Below are positions 1 to 9,672 of a stretch of 64,000 nt of DNA, piece by piece (position 1 is the first letter of the stretch; each line of letters opens with the position of its first letter). The translations under genes were made by a program, and so were the position numbers. Source of the DNA: Drosophila persimilis (Eukaryota; Arthropoda; Insecta; Diptera; Drosophilidae); the NCBI RefSeq assembly GCF_003286085.1, contig NW_020825353.1, positions 992,001-1,056,000 of the forward strand. The letters run 5' to 3'. Under the pieces are notes generated by a model. It ran no database searches. It was given only the letters and a program-made list of their open reading frames with translations, and was not told the origin of the DNA.

Positions 1-199
1 CTTATGGGCTATATCTAGGATTTTTTGTATATGATTCTGGAATTGCCGGAACTTCTGTGTTGCGGCTGACACATGAGATACGATCCGAACGATCAACAGC
101 CATCATCCCCACATCTTGTACTTCGGGGTGTCGAAACCTGGAGCGGAGATTGATAGCCGCTTTTCTTGAGTTCCGTTGCACACGTATATCTCCGCTGCA

Positions 200-497
200 C
201 TATCCAGTCAGTATTCGCCATATGACATTAGACTTTGCTAACTTTGCTACGACGAGAGAGTGCTAAAATTAGTGTTCGTAGCGGACTCTGGACACGTCTC
301 CCGGCCTTCAGTCGAAGAACTGAGACACTATTTGTGACAAAATGCTGTCAGCCATCTACCAGCTTAACTGGAAAGCCAATCTGATGCATAAATATTCCTC
401 GCTCTCACTGCAAGCTTTTCCCCATAGGGGTATCTCCGTTTTTGCAGTTAGTCAGTTAGCAAAGTCTAATGTCATACGGCTAATATTAACTGGATAG
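200..497. repeat. MITE-like inverted-repeat unit, two 44-bp arms
   Basis: The arm at 200-243 is the reverse complement of 454-497 with about 40 of 44 positions matching. The inner 23 bases (221-243 against 454-476, core TATGACATTAGACTTTGCTA) match perfectly. The 210-bp interior has no coding capacity. The shape, about 298 bp with long terminal inverted repeats and no ORF, fits a miniature DNA-transposon remnant or foldback element. I could not recognise a family or a clear target-site duplication. Confidence 0.55.
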
Positions 498-1049
498 TAT
501 TGCAAAATTTATCGGAGTTGACTTTTTTTGACTAAACAACATCTACAGCTTAGTTTTCGACGAAACTTTTCGGGGACGGGCACATTTTTTGAGCTATACG
601 TAAAGTAGGAACACTGACTTTAGCTGCTGATTGTGGTCTCCATGCAAAAAGCGATCAAAAATTAAAAACTTTCTGGCCAACTCTTCCAACACACAGGGGC
701 ACACACACAAATGTATAGATATGTAACTTTAGGTGGCTTTGATTCAGGCACTATTTCTTTAGCCTTTAGGAAGCCACAGAGTACACCCATCCATATGGAG
801 CCAAGAAGAAGGGGGTTCAGTAACAGTCAGGTAGTTAAAACTTTTAAATTGAGGGCGGGGATCATTTGTGATTTTCTGTCTGGGCAGAGCGGCAAAAACG
901 GAGAGAAAATCAGAGAGGAAGCGGGCAAAGTTACAGTCATGCTAAAAGCGCTCTGTCACTGCTCATTTGTTGCTAATAATTATAAAAGTTTCGTTCAATT
1001 CCCCCAAGTGACATAAGTGCCACAAAAAATATAGAAAAACCGCTCCAGA

Positions 1050-1092
1050 CTCTCTGTCTATCTGTCTATCTCTCTCTCTCTCTCTCTCTCTG
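1050..1092. repeat. TC-rich microsatellite
   Basis: A run of TCTG/TCTA units passes into pure TC dinucleotides. It is a simple-sequence tract with no apparent gene association. Confidence 0.8.
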
Positions 1093-1565
1093 TACGTCTG
1101 ATGGATAATAAGAGGTGGGGGCGGAAGGCGGAAAAAGTTTAGCAATTGTTTAGTTTGGCCAGATGCGTCGATGGTTTTTGAAAATGCTTGAAAATGTATG
1201 CAGGAGCTCAGATTTCCTGGAAAATAGTTCTGGCGGCGCTGCACAGCCTAAAAGCTAGCAGTATTAAATTTTTATTTGCTTACTTCATAACAATAGAGGG
1301 GAGAGAGGACCCTTTTGTATAAGTCATTTAGTTTGTGGACTTGGACCGCAGCCAGAATACTACGCTAGCAAACAAGTCGAAGAAAGCGAGCGCCAAATTG
1401 CCTTAAAAGCCTTTTGAAGTCAAAAGTTTGGCCTGTTTGCGCATAATTATTTACCCATGACATAAAACAAAAATCCCCCGAACCGAACCAGTGTAACCGA
1501 ATGCACATACAAATATATTTTATTATTTTCTTGCAGACACTTGCAGACAAAATTCAGACATCACT

Positions 1566-3794
1566 TTATACGTATTGTCTTGGAAGATTCTGCTCCTGCC
1601 CGGCGTCGTCCTCATCCTCAGACCCAGAGCGGAGATTTCCTTCCTTGTCACCGAAAAGTTTACGCTCAGCTATTTCCATCTGGGTCTGGAGAATGGCTGC
1701 TATCGTGTAGGTCCTTGCAATACGAGCCTTCTGCTGGGCCTGCGCCTTGCGCTCATATTCCTCTTCTTCGTCGTCCGTCACGTTCCCCGTTCTCCCCTTG
1801 GATGGAATTCTATAGCTTCTTCCTCTCTTGGTACGGACTGAAGCAACAGCAGCAGCCTGAAGATCCAGCTTGCGCTGGATGTTCTCGGCCACGGTGCGCT
1901 TCTTGCGCCTGTACTTCTTCTCACACCCAAATGCTTCCCGTGTGACCCTGATAATGTCCGCATACTCGACGCGAAGGAACTCCCAGAATGTTATCTGTTC
2001 TGTACGGTTACGATCTCGGATTGCTTTGGCTGCGGTAAAGTAGTTGTTGAGTATCGACACGAACACGTTTGTTAGCAGGATGGAGACGGTAAAGGCCATT
2101 ATGCCGTAGATCAGAAGGCCCATAAATATGCCGCCGTGAAAGAGCTCTTTCGGCTCGACGTGGCTAGTGAAGCCAAAAGAGAAGCACATGACGGTAGCCA
2201 TGCCGTGAAGCAGGCTCCTAAAGTGCTCGTTGTTGTTGCCATTGATGGAGACCGTAGCAATGCCGAATGCCATCATAAAGATGCAGATCACACAGGCCGT
2301 GCTGAACAGGGCTTTCCAGGCTAAGGCGAGGGTCATCGTAAAGATCTGAAAGATGCTGGCAAACTGCATGACCTTCCACAGACGCAAGGTGACTAGGCAG
2401 ACGAGGAAGCCCATTAGCATGACGGTAAACTCGGTTAGGCGCGCCGGTATCCGAAAGTCAATGAAATCATGCGTACTGGCCACCTCTAGTACAGCTAGTA
2501 GCTTGGACACAATGCCTTCCCTTAAAACCATCAAGGTCACAACTGTTATGCTGAGTGCCAGGATCAGGAGGTCTATTTTGACCCAGAATCTCTTCAATAG
2601 CTTAGGCTCGAACCACAAGGGCACAATCACTGTTATACCTAGCTCCAGCCAGATAAGCACGTAGATGAGCAAACAAATCATGCCCACCCATGGAAGGGTC
2701 TCCACCGTCTCCGTCAAAGAAACACTATTGACATTCAAGCTGCTTCGGATAATGCCGAAAGGCAAGTTCTCACACCGAATGCTGCACACACTGAACATAT
2801 TCGCATCCACATTGTACAGCGTGAAGTCTAAGAAGACAGCCGCGGTCCTGTCGTCGATCCAATTGTTTTTGTGCAGATATGTGAGCACTTTTAAGCTGTC
2901 ATCCCTCTTTTTTCGAAGCGTAGTTACGTAGCCCTTCAGCTCGGGATAGCTGGAATAGTATCCGTACTGTCTAACGCTAAGGAAACATCTCTCCCAGAAA
3001 CCACCGATTTGGGTCATCGGTAACCAAGGTAAAAAAATAGACCAGTACTTATCGGTGTAGGGCTCTCGTATATGCGGTAAGCTCCAGCCGTCGGTATATT
3101 GCTTTTCAGTGTATTCCGGATCTTTTAGGCCGTACTGTTCTCCAGTGTCCCGTAGCAACCGCATTCGTACTACGCCCAGCAGCTTAGTGCTGTTTACATG
3201 GTTCCAGTGCGTCACAAGATGAGGATCATTTGACGAGAAGCCATTGATCAGCGTTTGCTCGATGAAGGGATACAGCTGATGCAAAAATAGCACGTGACTT
3301 AGTCCAATCGAATTGGTGTGGTTATACATCATTAGGTTCGTGATGGATTCCCCGTTGTAGTACAGGAGCCGGTTCACCAACGCCAGATTTAAAAACAAAT
3401 GTATTAGGAAGAGCTTTCCATACACCCAGAGCTCGCGGACAATGGTCCTGTACTTTAGGTTCAGCTCCTCGTTGCGATGTCCCGCCGTAATCATTAGCTG
3501 GCTGCGCAAGCTGCGTAGCCGCAGATTTAGATAGTCCATGCGGTTGTGCCTCTTTGCTTTCCCGTCCGGGACATACGGCCGATACATCTTTGGCCAACAG
3601 GCCGTGTCAACGGCTTGTATCAAAAACCTTATTGGATCAAAAACCAGGAATTGAAATATCATTACCACCATGAACGACACCAGGATCGCCTTGAATTTTC
3701 TGTCCTCGTGCTTTAAACCCGAGAACTTCCATATGATTACGAAACACGCGCCGATTAAGCAAAGAGTGACAATATAAATCGCATTACTCGCCAT
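1566..3794 (-). CDS. Brivido-type polycystin/TRPP cation channel, copy 1
   Basis: A single-exon gene of 742 aa. Two hydrophobic segments lie near residues 4-24 and 36-60 (with FLVFDP, as in the polycystin-1/2 family). An extracellular polycystin (TOP) domain follows, with the family signature FLDFTLYNVDANMFSVC near residues 320-340. Then come about six membrane segments, a pore-loop region around HGMATVMCFSFGF, and a cytosolic tail rich in basic and acidic residues. I infer an eight-pass plasma-membrane cation channel of the fly brivido (brv1-3) group, linked in D. melanogaster to cold and mechanical sensing. The start ATG is supported by homology with the inverted paralogue at 23393, which also shares about 120 bp of 5' flank. 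AATAAA lies at 1519-1524. Pkd2 itself is longer, so brv1-like is the better fit, but I cannot say which brv gene this is. Confidence 0.85.
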   Translation of the reverse strand: MASNAIYIVTLCLIGACFVIIWKFSGLKHEDRKFKAILVSFMVVMIFQFLVFDPIRFLIQAVDTACWPKMYRPYVPDGKAKRHNRMDYLNLRLRSLRSQLMITAGHRNEELNLKYRTIVRELWVYGKLFLIHLFLNLALVNRLLYYNGESITNLMMYNHTNSIGLSHVLFLHQLYPFIEQTLINGFSSNDPHLVTHWNHVNSTKLLGVVRMRLLRDTGEQYGLKDPEYTEKQYTDGWSLPHIREPYTDKYWSIFLPWLPMTQIGGFWERCFLSVRQYGYYSSYPELKGYVTTLRKKRDDSLKVLTYLHKNNWIDDRTAAVFLDFTLYNVDANMFSVCSIRCENLPFGIIRSSLNVNSVSLTETVETLPWVGMICLLIYVLIWLELGITVIVPLWFEPKLLKRFWVKIDLLILALSITVVTLMVLREGIVSKLLAVLEVASTHDFIDFRIPARLTEFTVMLMGFLVCLVTLRLWKVMQFASIFQIFTMTLALAWKALFSTACVICIFMMAFGIATVSINGNNNEHFRSLLHGMATVMCFSFGFTSHVEPKELFHGGIFMGLLIYGIMAFTVSILLTNVFVSILNNYFTAAKAIRDRNRTEQITFWEFLRVEYADIIRVTREAFGCEKKYRRKKRTVAENIQRKLDLQAAAVASVRTKRGRSYRIPSKGRTGNVTDDEEEEYERKAQAQQKARIARTYTIAAILQTQMEIAERKLFGDKEGNLRSGSEDEDDAGQEQNLPRQYV

Positions 3795-3917
3795 TTAACT
3801 ATTATCGGGCTTGGGCTTTGCTTTGCTAATCGGAAAATATTTTCTGTTTCTTTGGACTGAGTTTAGAAGTTTGTCTAAGTAATAGATATTCAATGGCTCA
3901 CTCGATGAAACGGAACA
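3795..3917 (-). repeat. 5' flank shared with the inverted channel paralogue
   Basis: Read on the minus strand, these bases align with 23275-23392 on the plus strand up to the two start codons. The shared stretch nearest the ATG includes GATTAGCAAAG and AAGCCCGATAATAGTT. Beyond 3917 the similarity stops abruptly. This shows that the duplication was DNA-mediated and carried the 5' leader, and probably part of the promoter. Confidence 0.85.
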
Positions 3918-6900
3918 AAGGGTCGACCCCTAACCTAACTCTTTTCTCTTTCTCTGTCTCTTTCATATTTTGGGTTTCAGTTTTGCCCCCCTTTAGTTAA
4001 CCTTGCATTTGACTGGCCGCGTCGGGTGCCAGCCGTGTACAAGCTATCGTACTATCACAGGGACTTCAATAATCGCTACGCTCCCAGCAGTTGCCACTTA
4101 AGCCCATCCGAGCCCCTGCTGGCACTGCAGCACTTGATGCTGGGGCTAAAGCCGGCGATGAGGCTGGTGCTGGTGCTGGCAATAAAATTCCTAAACCTTT
4201 TTTGACAAATGAAACGTGCAACAAACAAGACGCCCAGGCAGCTGCAGGCCAAGGAGGGAACAGGGTGCAGGAATCTGGACTCAGACTCAGACACAGACCT
4301 AGAACGCAGAACCGAGACCCGAGAACCGAGAGCTCGCTGGAGTGCCAACAAAGATTTATGCATTTTAAAGGCAAGACTACGCTTTATGCGAAACTAAACG
4401 GCAAACAGTTTGCGTGAGGAAAGCTTTCACTCCCCCGTCAACCCCTCACGCTTCTTCTGTTCTGTGGAAGCGGAAATGAAGCATCGCATGGCTCTGCACA
4501 AACTCGGCTGAGGCAAGAGCGCTTTCCAAGGGGCACGCGGCGGGATCTATTGTGCCTTTTAATAGACTGGAACTACACGGCAGCGCTCCAGAGCACCGGC
4601 CCCATCCTCATCCATGCATTTTGTTTGCCGGCAAACATTTGTGCTGCTTATTAATATGCATGCCAGTAGACCCTCCCGCAATCCTACTCGCTATGCCCAG
4701 GATTAGCCCAGGGAACAGGTGCGGCTCCTGCCGACAATCGGCAAATTTTATCTTCTAGGCCAAGCGCAAAAGTTTTTCGGCCTTCGGTCCGTATCGAAAA
4801 GTCGTTAGTAAGCTGACCACAGAAAGATGTGAGCTAGAGAAAAGTGCAACCTCCAAGAGGGAAACTTCTACTGTCCGGCTGCAGCAGACCACCAGGCAAC
4901 TGCAACGGCATCGGCAACCGGGCAGCCAAGGCTCTAGTGTCTTACGTCTTAGTCGCAATCGTCCTCCAGCAGGAGGAGTAAAAAAATGCTAAAGTTTACC
5001 CTAAGACTTGCACTTAGCCCGCACAAAAGTTTGCTCTTTCCATCCAAAGTTTTGTGACTGAGTCGAGGTTTCAGCTCCAGCTCCAGCTCCAGCTCTAAGT
5101 AGATTTGTTGGCCTCAGCATGGGCATATGTCTAAGGCAAAAAGAGAGTGAGAAAGAGGGAAAGACGGATGACTGGCATAAGTAACTGCATAATAGGGTTA
5201 ATAATTATGATAGTCTGGGAAGCAAGAGAAAAGATCAAATTTATGAATATGAAGTCCCCAGAAGATGAGAGTTGAGTTATTTATGATTGAATTAGGGAAA
5301 AGAGTGCACGGATGGTTGCAGATCTGTAAGGGTTGACAGAAGATGTTTAAAAGTATTGTTAAAGTCATGTTGTTTAAGGAAATATACTGAAACTATTGTT
5401 ATCTGTATTACCATCTTAATCATCTTAAAGTTCCTGTCAAAATCCCATGCAAACACACATGGCGCATACTTAATTCCGGCAACACCCTGCCCGATTTCCC
5501 CTCTCCACCTCTCTCTCTCTCTCATTAATCATTGAAGTAGAACAAGTTCGTATAGCTCATGGTCTTATAGATATGTCAGCCACCCACTGCCACTTCCTCA
5601 TGGCACTTCCTGCAGCCAGCAAATCAAATTAAGCGAAAATTAAACGGAACAACCAACACACAAGAACTGAATGCAATGGGGAGTGCTCGGAATACATGGG
5701 GATTCGTTTATTTTTTGGCAACACACACAACATATGCGTCCCGTTGACAAATAAAGTTTACAGATATGCAAACAGGGAAAAAACCGACTATCCGAGAGAG
5801 TGCGACTCTCAGATGGAGATGGAAATGGAGAAGGAGAGATGGCAAACGCACACGAGCAAACAATGCCGAGCAGATGCTGGAGATTGGGGACTGGAGGTGG
5901 AACTGGAGCTAACGTAGGAGCTGGAACAACTCCCCAATGAAATAGTTTATGGTAAACCGCAATGCGAAAAATGTCACCTCCTGGCAAAAATGAGCAAGAC
6001 AAGGCAACGGAGTATGCAGAGGAAGAGGAGACGGACAAGGAGAAGGAGAGGGAGCCACCATCCGACGGGATGGCTGGCTAAACAAGTGCGGAAGTTGTTT
6101 GCGTTTGCGTTTGCTGCTGCTGCTGCTGCTGGCAAAGGGCAAACGGAAGCGGCCTATTGGGCAATGGCAATGACAGGCGACAGTCGACAGGCGGCAGGCG
6201 ACGCCACAAAGCGGAAATGAGCCAACTTGGCTACCACATGAGGCGCACTGGGTGCAAGCTGGGATCCATAGTCATAGACACAGCCACAGCCACAGATGAT
6301 GATGCGGATAATGGAAAATCCAAAAAAAAATTTACCAATCCTAATTCGTAATACCCATAGAAATGGAAATTGGTTCCGTAATACCGTAATATTATATGAA
6401 AATTCCAGGGATTGGTTCTGCACATTCTATAATCGGTATTATCGGGGAAGTGTGGCATGGCAAAGCAGAGAATACCCTATGTACCCTGTATACCCAGAGA
6501 TGTTTGGAAAAAATTTGCAACCAGAATGTGGCTTATGTTCATTGCATATTTATTTAGTGAATTTTTTGGGATATTTTTGAGATTATAGTTCCTAACTTTT
6601 TGTTGTACAACATATTTGTATAGCAAAAGGTGTTTTCAATACATGTTCGACTCTCTGGCCAGCTTTCTTTTCTTATTGAAGTGTCATTTTAAATTAGTTT
6701 CTAATGAATTTCGCAAGATTTCGGCTCAAGATTCAATGGGTAATCTAGTGACCACTTGAAGAAGTAGATCTATTTCACACGACGAGTCAACTCATTGAAC
6801 TGTCTTCAATTACTCTACCCATCATGATTTGATTTGTTCCGCTCAATCCGCAGCGCGAATCAACACCCTGGGCGGGGTACACCATTAGTAATAGCCAAGT

Positions 6901-6923
6901 GGACACGTCCGCATCGTCTGGAA
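3918..6923. other. Intergenic region between the channel and QSOX genes
   Basis: About 3 kb without a supportable gene. It holds simple tracts such as CTCCAG repeats near 5070-5095 and a short TC run at 5508-5523. The open frames here are low-complexity or lack an ATG. Confidence 0.65.
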
Positions 6924-8570
6924 ATGATTCGGCCACTCAAGATGATTGAAACATTGCCAGTTATCATCTGGCTCCTGATCTTGGCCACGCCCAAGGCCAA
7001 TGCTCTGGCAGGTGAGCCAAGTCTCTACAACGAGGCTGACAATGTGATCAATGCCGACACCGATACATTGCTGCCTTATCTGCGGACGACGCCAAACGGC
7101 AAGCTGGTGCAGTTTTTAAACATATTCTGTGGCCACTGCCGACGCTTCGCACCCATCTTCAAGGCTGTGGCACGAGAACTGTACAAATGGAAGAGAGTGC
7201 TCAGCATTTACGCCGTCGACTGTGCCCAGGCGAGAAATGTGGAGGTCTGTCGCGACTTTCAGATCCTTCAGACCCCAACACTACGCTACTTTCCCCCAGC
7301 ATTCTCTGGAGGCGGGATTGGCATCAACATCCCCACTCTTAGTCCGACAAAAATTATCGACCTGTTGGCCGGGCATTTGGCCAAAGACATCAATACGAGC
7401 CTGCTGCGCTTTGAGCCTCTTACGCCCGACAACAATGTTAATACTACACTCGCAGATCACAAGGGCCCTGGCCATACCGAGGAGTATATAGCACTTGTCC
7501 TACAGCCGAAGGGCTCGAACATCGGCAGAGACACGATCCTCGAACTGCTACCATATCCTGCGGTGGCTGTTCGCATTGTTGACGATTCTCGTATCTTTTC
7601 CAACCTCGGCTTGGCTCCTCACGATCAGAAGTTGGCCATCATGGACCTGGCCGGCAACATCCATGCGCTGAAGACCGTCCAAGAATCGAGCCAAGCTTAT
7701 GCGGCCGGCATTGCCGAGTATCTCGCCCAAATGGGCCGCACTCCGTTGCCCCCCTTATCCACGACCAGAGCACCACACATCAGCAGGATCCGGTACAAGG
7801 AGAAGCAGCAAATACTATCGACTGTGCTACGGAATCCACATATGATCTATAAAGCCGATGTGGAGCAGGCAATCGACATACTGCTGCACATTGAGCTGCC
7901 AAAGGCAGGCCTCATTGAGGGCAATAATTTGACAGCACTGCGAAACATTATCTCCGTCCTAAGACACCACAATCCCCTGAATAAGGAAGGAAAGCTGCTG
8001 CTAACAGGCATACACGATTCCCTGATAACCCAAAAGCGATTGACGGGAGGTGAGTTCGCGGACTTGGTCAAGTCGAAGGAGAAGGAGCTGGAGGAGGATG
8101 TATTCAAGGCGAAGCGTTTTGTTGGCTGCACGGCCTCGCGTCCCTTCCTGCGCGGCTTCACTTGCTCCTTGTGGACGCTATTCCACTACCTCACAGTCGC
8201 GGCGGCAAAGCCACCAAATTACCTTGCGGCTGGATCAGTGCTCTCGGCCATGCACGGCTTTGCCAAGCACTTTTTCGGCTGTACGGACTGTGCCCAGCAT
8301 TTCCTGGCTATGGCAGCGCGCAGACACATCGAGTCGGTGACGGACCATGATTCTGAGATCCTCTGGCTGTGGGAGGCGCACAACGAGGTCAACAACCGTT
8401 TGGCTGGCGATACCACAGAGGATCCCATGTTCCCGAAGATTCAGTTCCCCAGGAAGAAGGATTGCCCCTCCTGCAAAAATGAGAAGTGGAATCAGTCTGA
8501 AGTGTTAAAATATCTGAAAAATATCTACGACACGCAGAACTTGAGCGACTACGGATACAATGAACTGTAA
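6924..8570 (+). CDS. Quiescin sulfhydryl oxidase (QSOX), single exon
   Basis: A flavin-linked enzyme that makes disulfides in secretory proteins and passes electrons to oxygen. The 548-aa product starts with a hydrophobic signal peptide (residues about 10-28). A thioredoxin domain carries the CGHC active site (residues 69-72) and is followed by a degenerate middle region. The Erv/ALR FAD domain has RGFTCSLWTLFHYL, the catalytic CTDC (453-456), the FAD-contact stretch LWEAHNEVNNRLAGD and a distal CPSC (514-517). All catalytic cysteine pairs are present. The frame is open from 6834, but 6924 is the first ATG; 6942 is an alternative that also leaves a signal peptide. No intron and no C-terminal membrane anchor are visible. 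AATAAA is at 8800-8805. D. melanogaster has several Qsox genes and I cannot say which is the orthologue. Confidence 0.9.
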   Translation: MIRPLKMIETLPVIIWLLILATPKANALAGEPSLYNEADNVINADTDTLLPYLRTTPNGKLVQFLNIFCGHCRRFAPIFKAVARELYKWKRVLSIYAVDCAQARNVEVCRDFQILQTPTLRYFPPAFSGGGIGINIPTLSPTKIIDLLAGHLAKDINTSLLRFEPLTPDNNVNTTLADHKGPGHTEEYIALVLQPKGSNIGRDTILELLPYPAVAVRIVDDSRIFSNLGLAPHDQKLAIMDLAGNIHALKTVQESSQAYAAGIAEYLAQMGRTPLPPLSTTRAPHISRIRYKEKQQILSTVLRNPHMIYKADVEQAIDILLHIELPKAGLIEGNNLTALRNIISVLRHHNPLNKEGKLLLTGIHDSLITQKRLTGGEFADLVKSKEKELEEDVFKAKRFVGCTASRPFLRGFTCSLWTLFHYLTVAAAKPPNYLAAGSVLSAMHGFAKHFFGCTDCAQHFLAMAARRHIESVTDHDSEILWLWEAHNEVNNRLAGDTTEDPMFPKIQFPRKKDCPSCKNEKWNQSEVLKYLKNIYDTQNLSDYGYNEL

Positions 8571-8841
8571 TGAATATATTATGTGTCTACATACATATGT
8601 TTATAAACCAGCACTAAGGTTTGTGGAAATATAGAAACCAAGCCAACCAATAATGCGAAGAATTTTGCGGCAGGCTGGACTGACAAATTTAGAATTTTTT
8701 TCCGTTCACTGGATCAAATTATTTTACAATTAAATTTGGCACAATCGCGTGTAATAACCGAAACAAAATCAAGGCCTCAGGCTTGACTGGAAGCTCTATA
8801 ATAAACATTCTTTAGGTAAAAGCAATCCTCACGTTTCAGTA

Positions 8842-9382
8842 ATGAAAATCCTCATCAATTTGCCTGCTTTTTTCGGGCTGTCTGTTCTTCTTAAAGGAGC
8901 TACTGTCCCTTTCCTTCAGTTTAAGACAGACGGTATCATTTGGCCGGACGAGAATTTCGATGAACTCTTGGTTCTCTATAGACATTCCGATGTAGAGCCG
9001 AGCATGTTCCAGCGGCTTCGCAACGTCTATACGAGTACATGCTCAAATTTAGTATAACAGTCAGAAGACTTGTTCCGACTACAGCACGACAAATTCGGAC
9101 TTACTACGATTATTTCAAAATCGATTTCCCCTCAATCACGGCAATAGGCATAGAAATCCCTATAGACATGACCAAACACATTGTCAATGCAGTGCCCCGC
9201 TCAAACAGAAGCTGCTACCAGCTGGTTCTCAAAAATTTCCCAACCATCAGCCTGGCGACGACTTCAAATCCTGTTTCGATCAGGCCCTCCTCAAACAATT
9301 TTCCCATGTAGTGCTGGTCGAACAGATCGAATATTACTCGAAGCTGGGCCAAAACATCCAATCTAATGGAATAAATATTTAA
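8842..9382 (+). pseudogene. Decayed or split small secreted-protein gene
   Basis: The frame starting at ATG 8842 encodes a signal-peptide-like start (MKILINLPAFFGLSVLLKGA) and then PDENFDELLVLYRHSDVEP, ending at a stop at 9055-9057. Sensible-looking sequence continues in the same frame (QSEDLFRLQHDKFG) and later in the +2 frame (DDFKSCFDQALLKQFSHVVL), which closes at 9380-9382 and overlaps an AATAAA at 9370-9375. No convincing splice pair joins the pieces: the candidate donors lack a consensus and would give very short introns. I read this as a host gene broken by at least one stop and one frameshift. The family is unknown. The YRH motif faintly recalls acid phosphatases, but the rest does not. 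Confidence 0.35.
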
Positions 9383-9672
9383 ATATTAAAAATTTGTGTT
9401 TTTTTTTTAATTAGTTGTTTTTGTAAAATTGCCAGATTGGAGCACAAAAAAAAAGTTTGTTAAAGTATATATTTTGTAATACTTAAATTATTATTATGTA
9501 TTAACCAAAAAAAAAACAAAAACCTGAACTCTGTACCTTAACACATTATTAGAACTAGGCTAACCGACTAACTTAGGTAGTTATTTGAGGCTTATTGGCA
9601 GGACTGGCATGTCCATGTCCTACTTCCTGAGATGTGTAGCACCTGTAATTCTTTCAACTATTCTCACTCCCT

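Larger units (their letters stand above)
1..1565. other. Non-coding flank downstream of the first channel gene
   Basis: I see no supported gene here; the open frames are short, start without a good context and resemble no protein family. The stretch holds an inverted repeat pair (200-243 with 454-497) and a pyrimidine microsatellite around 1050-1092. A minus-strand AATAAA at 1519-1524 lies 42 nt past the stop codon of the channel gene and is probably its poly(A) signal. Confidence 0.7.
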
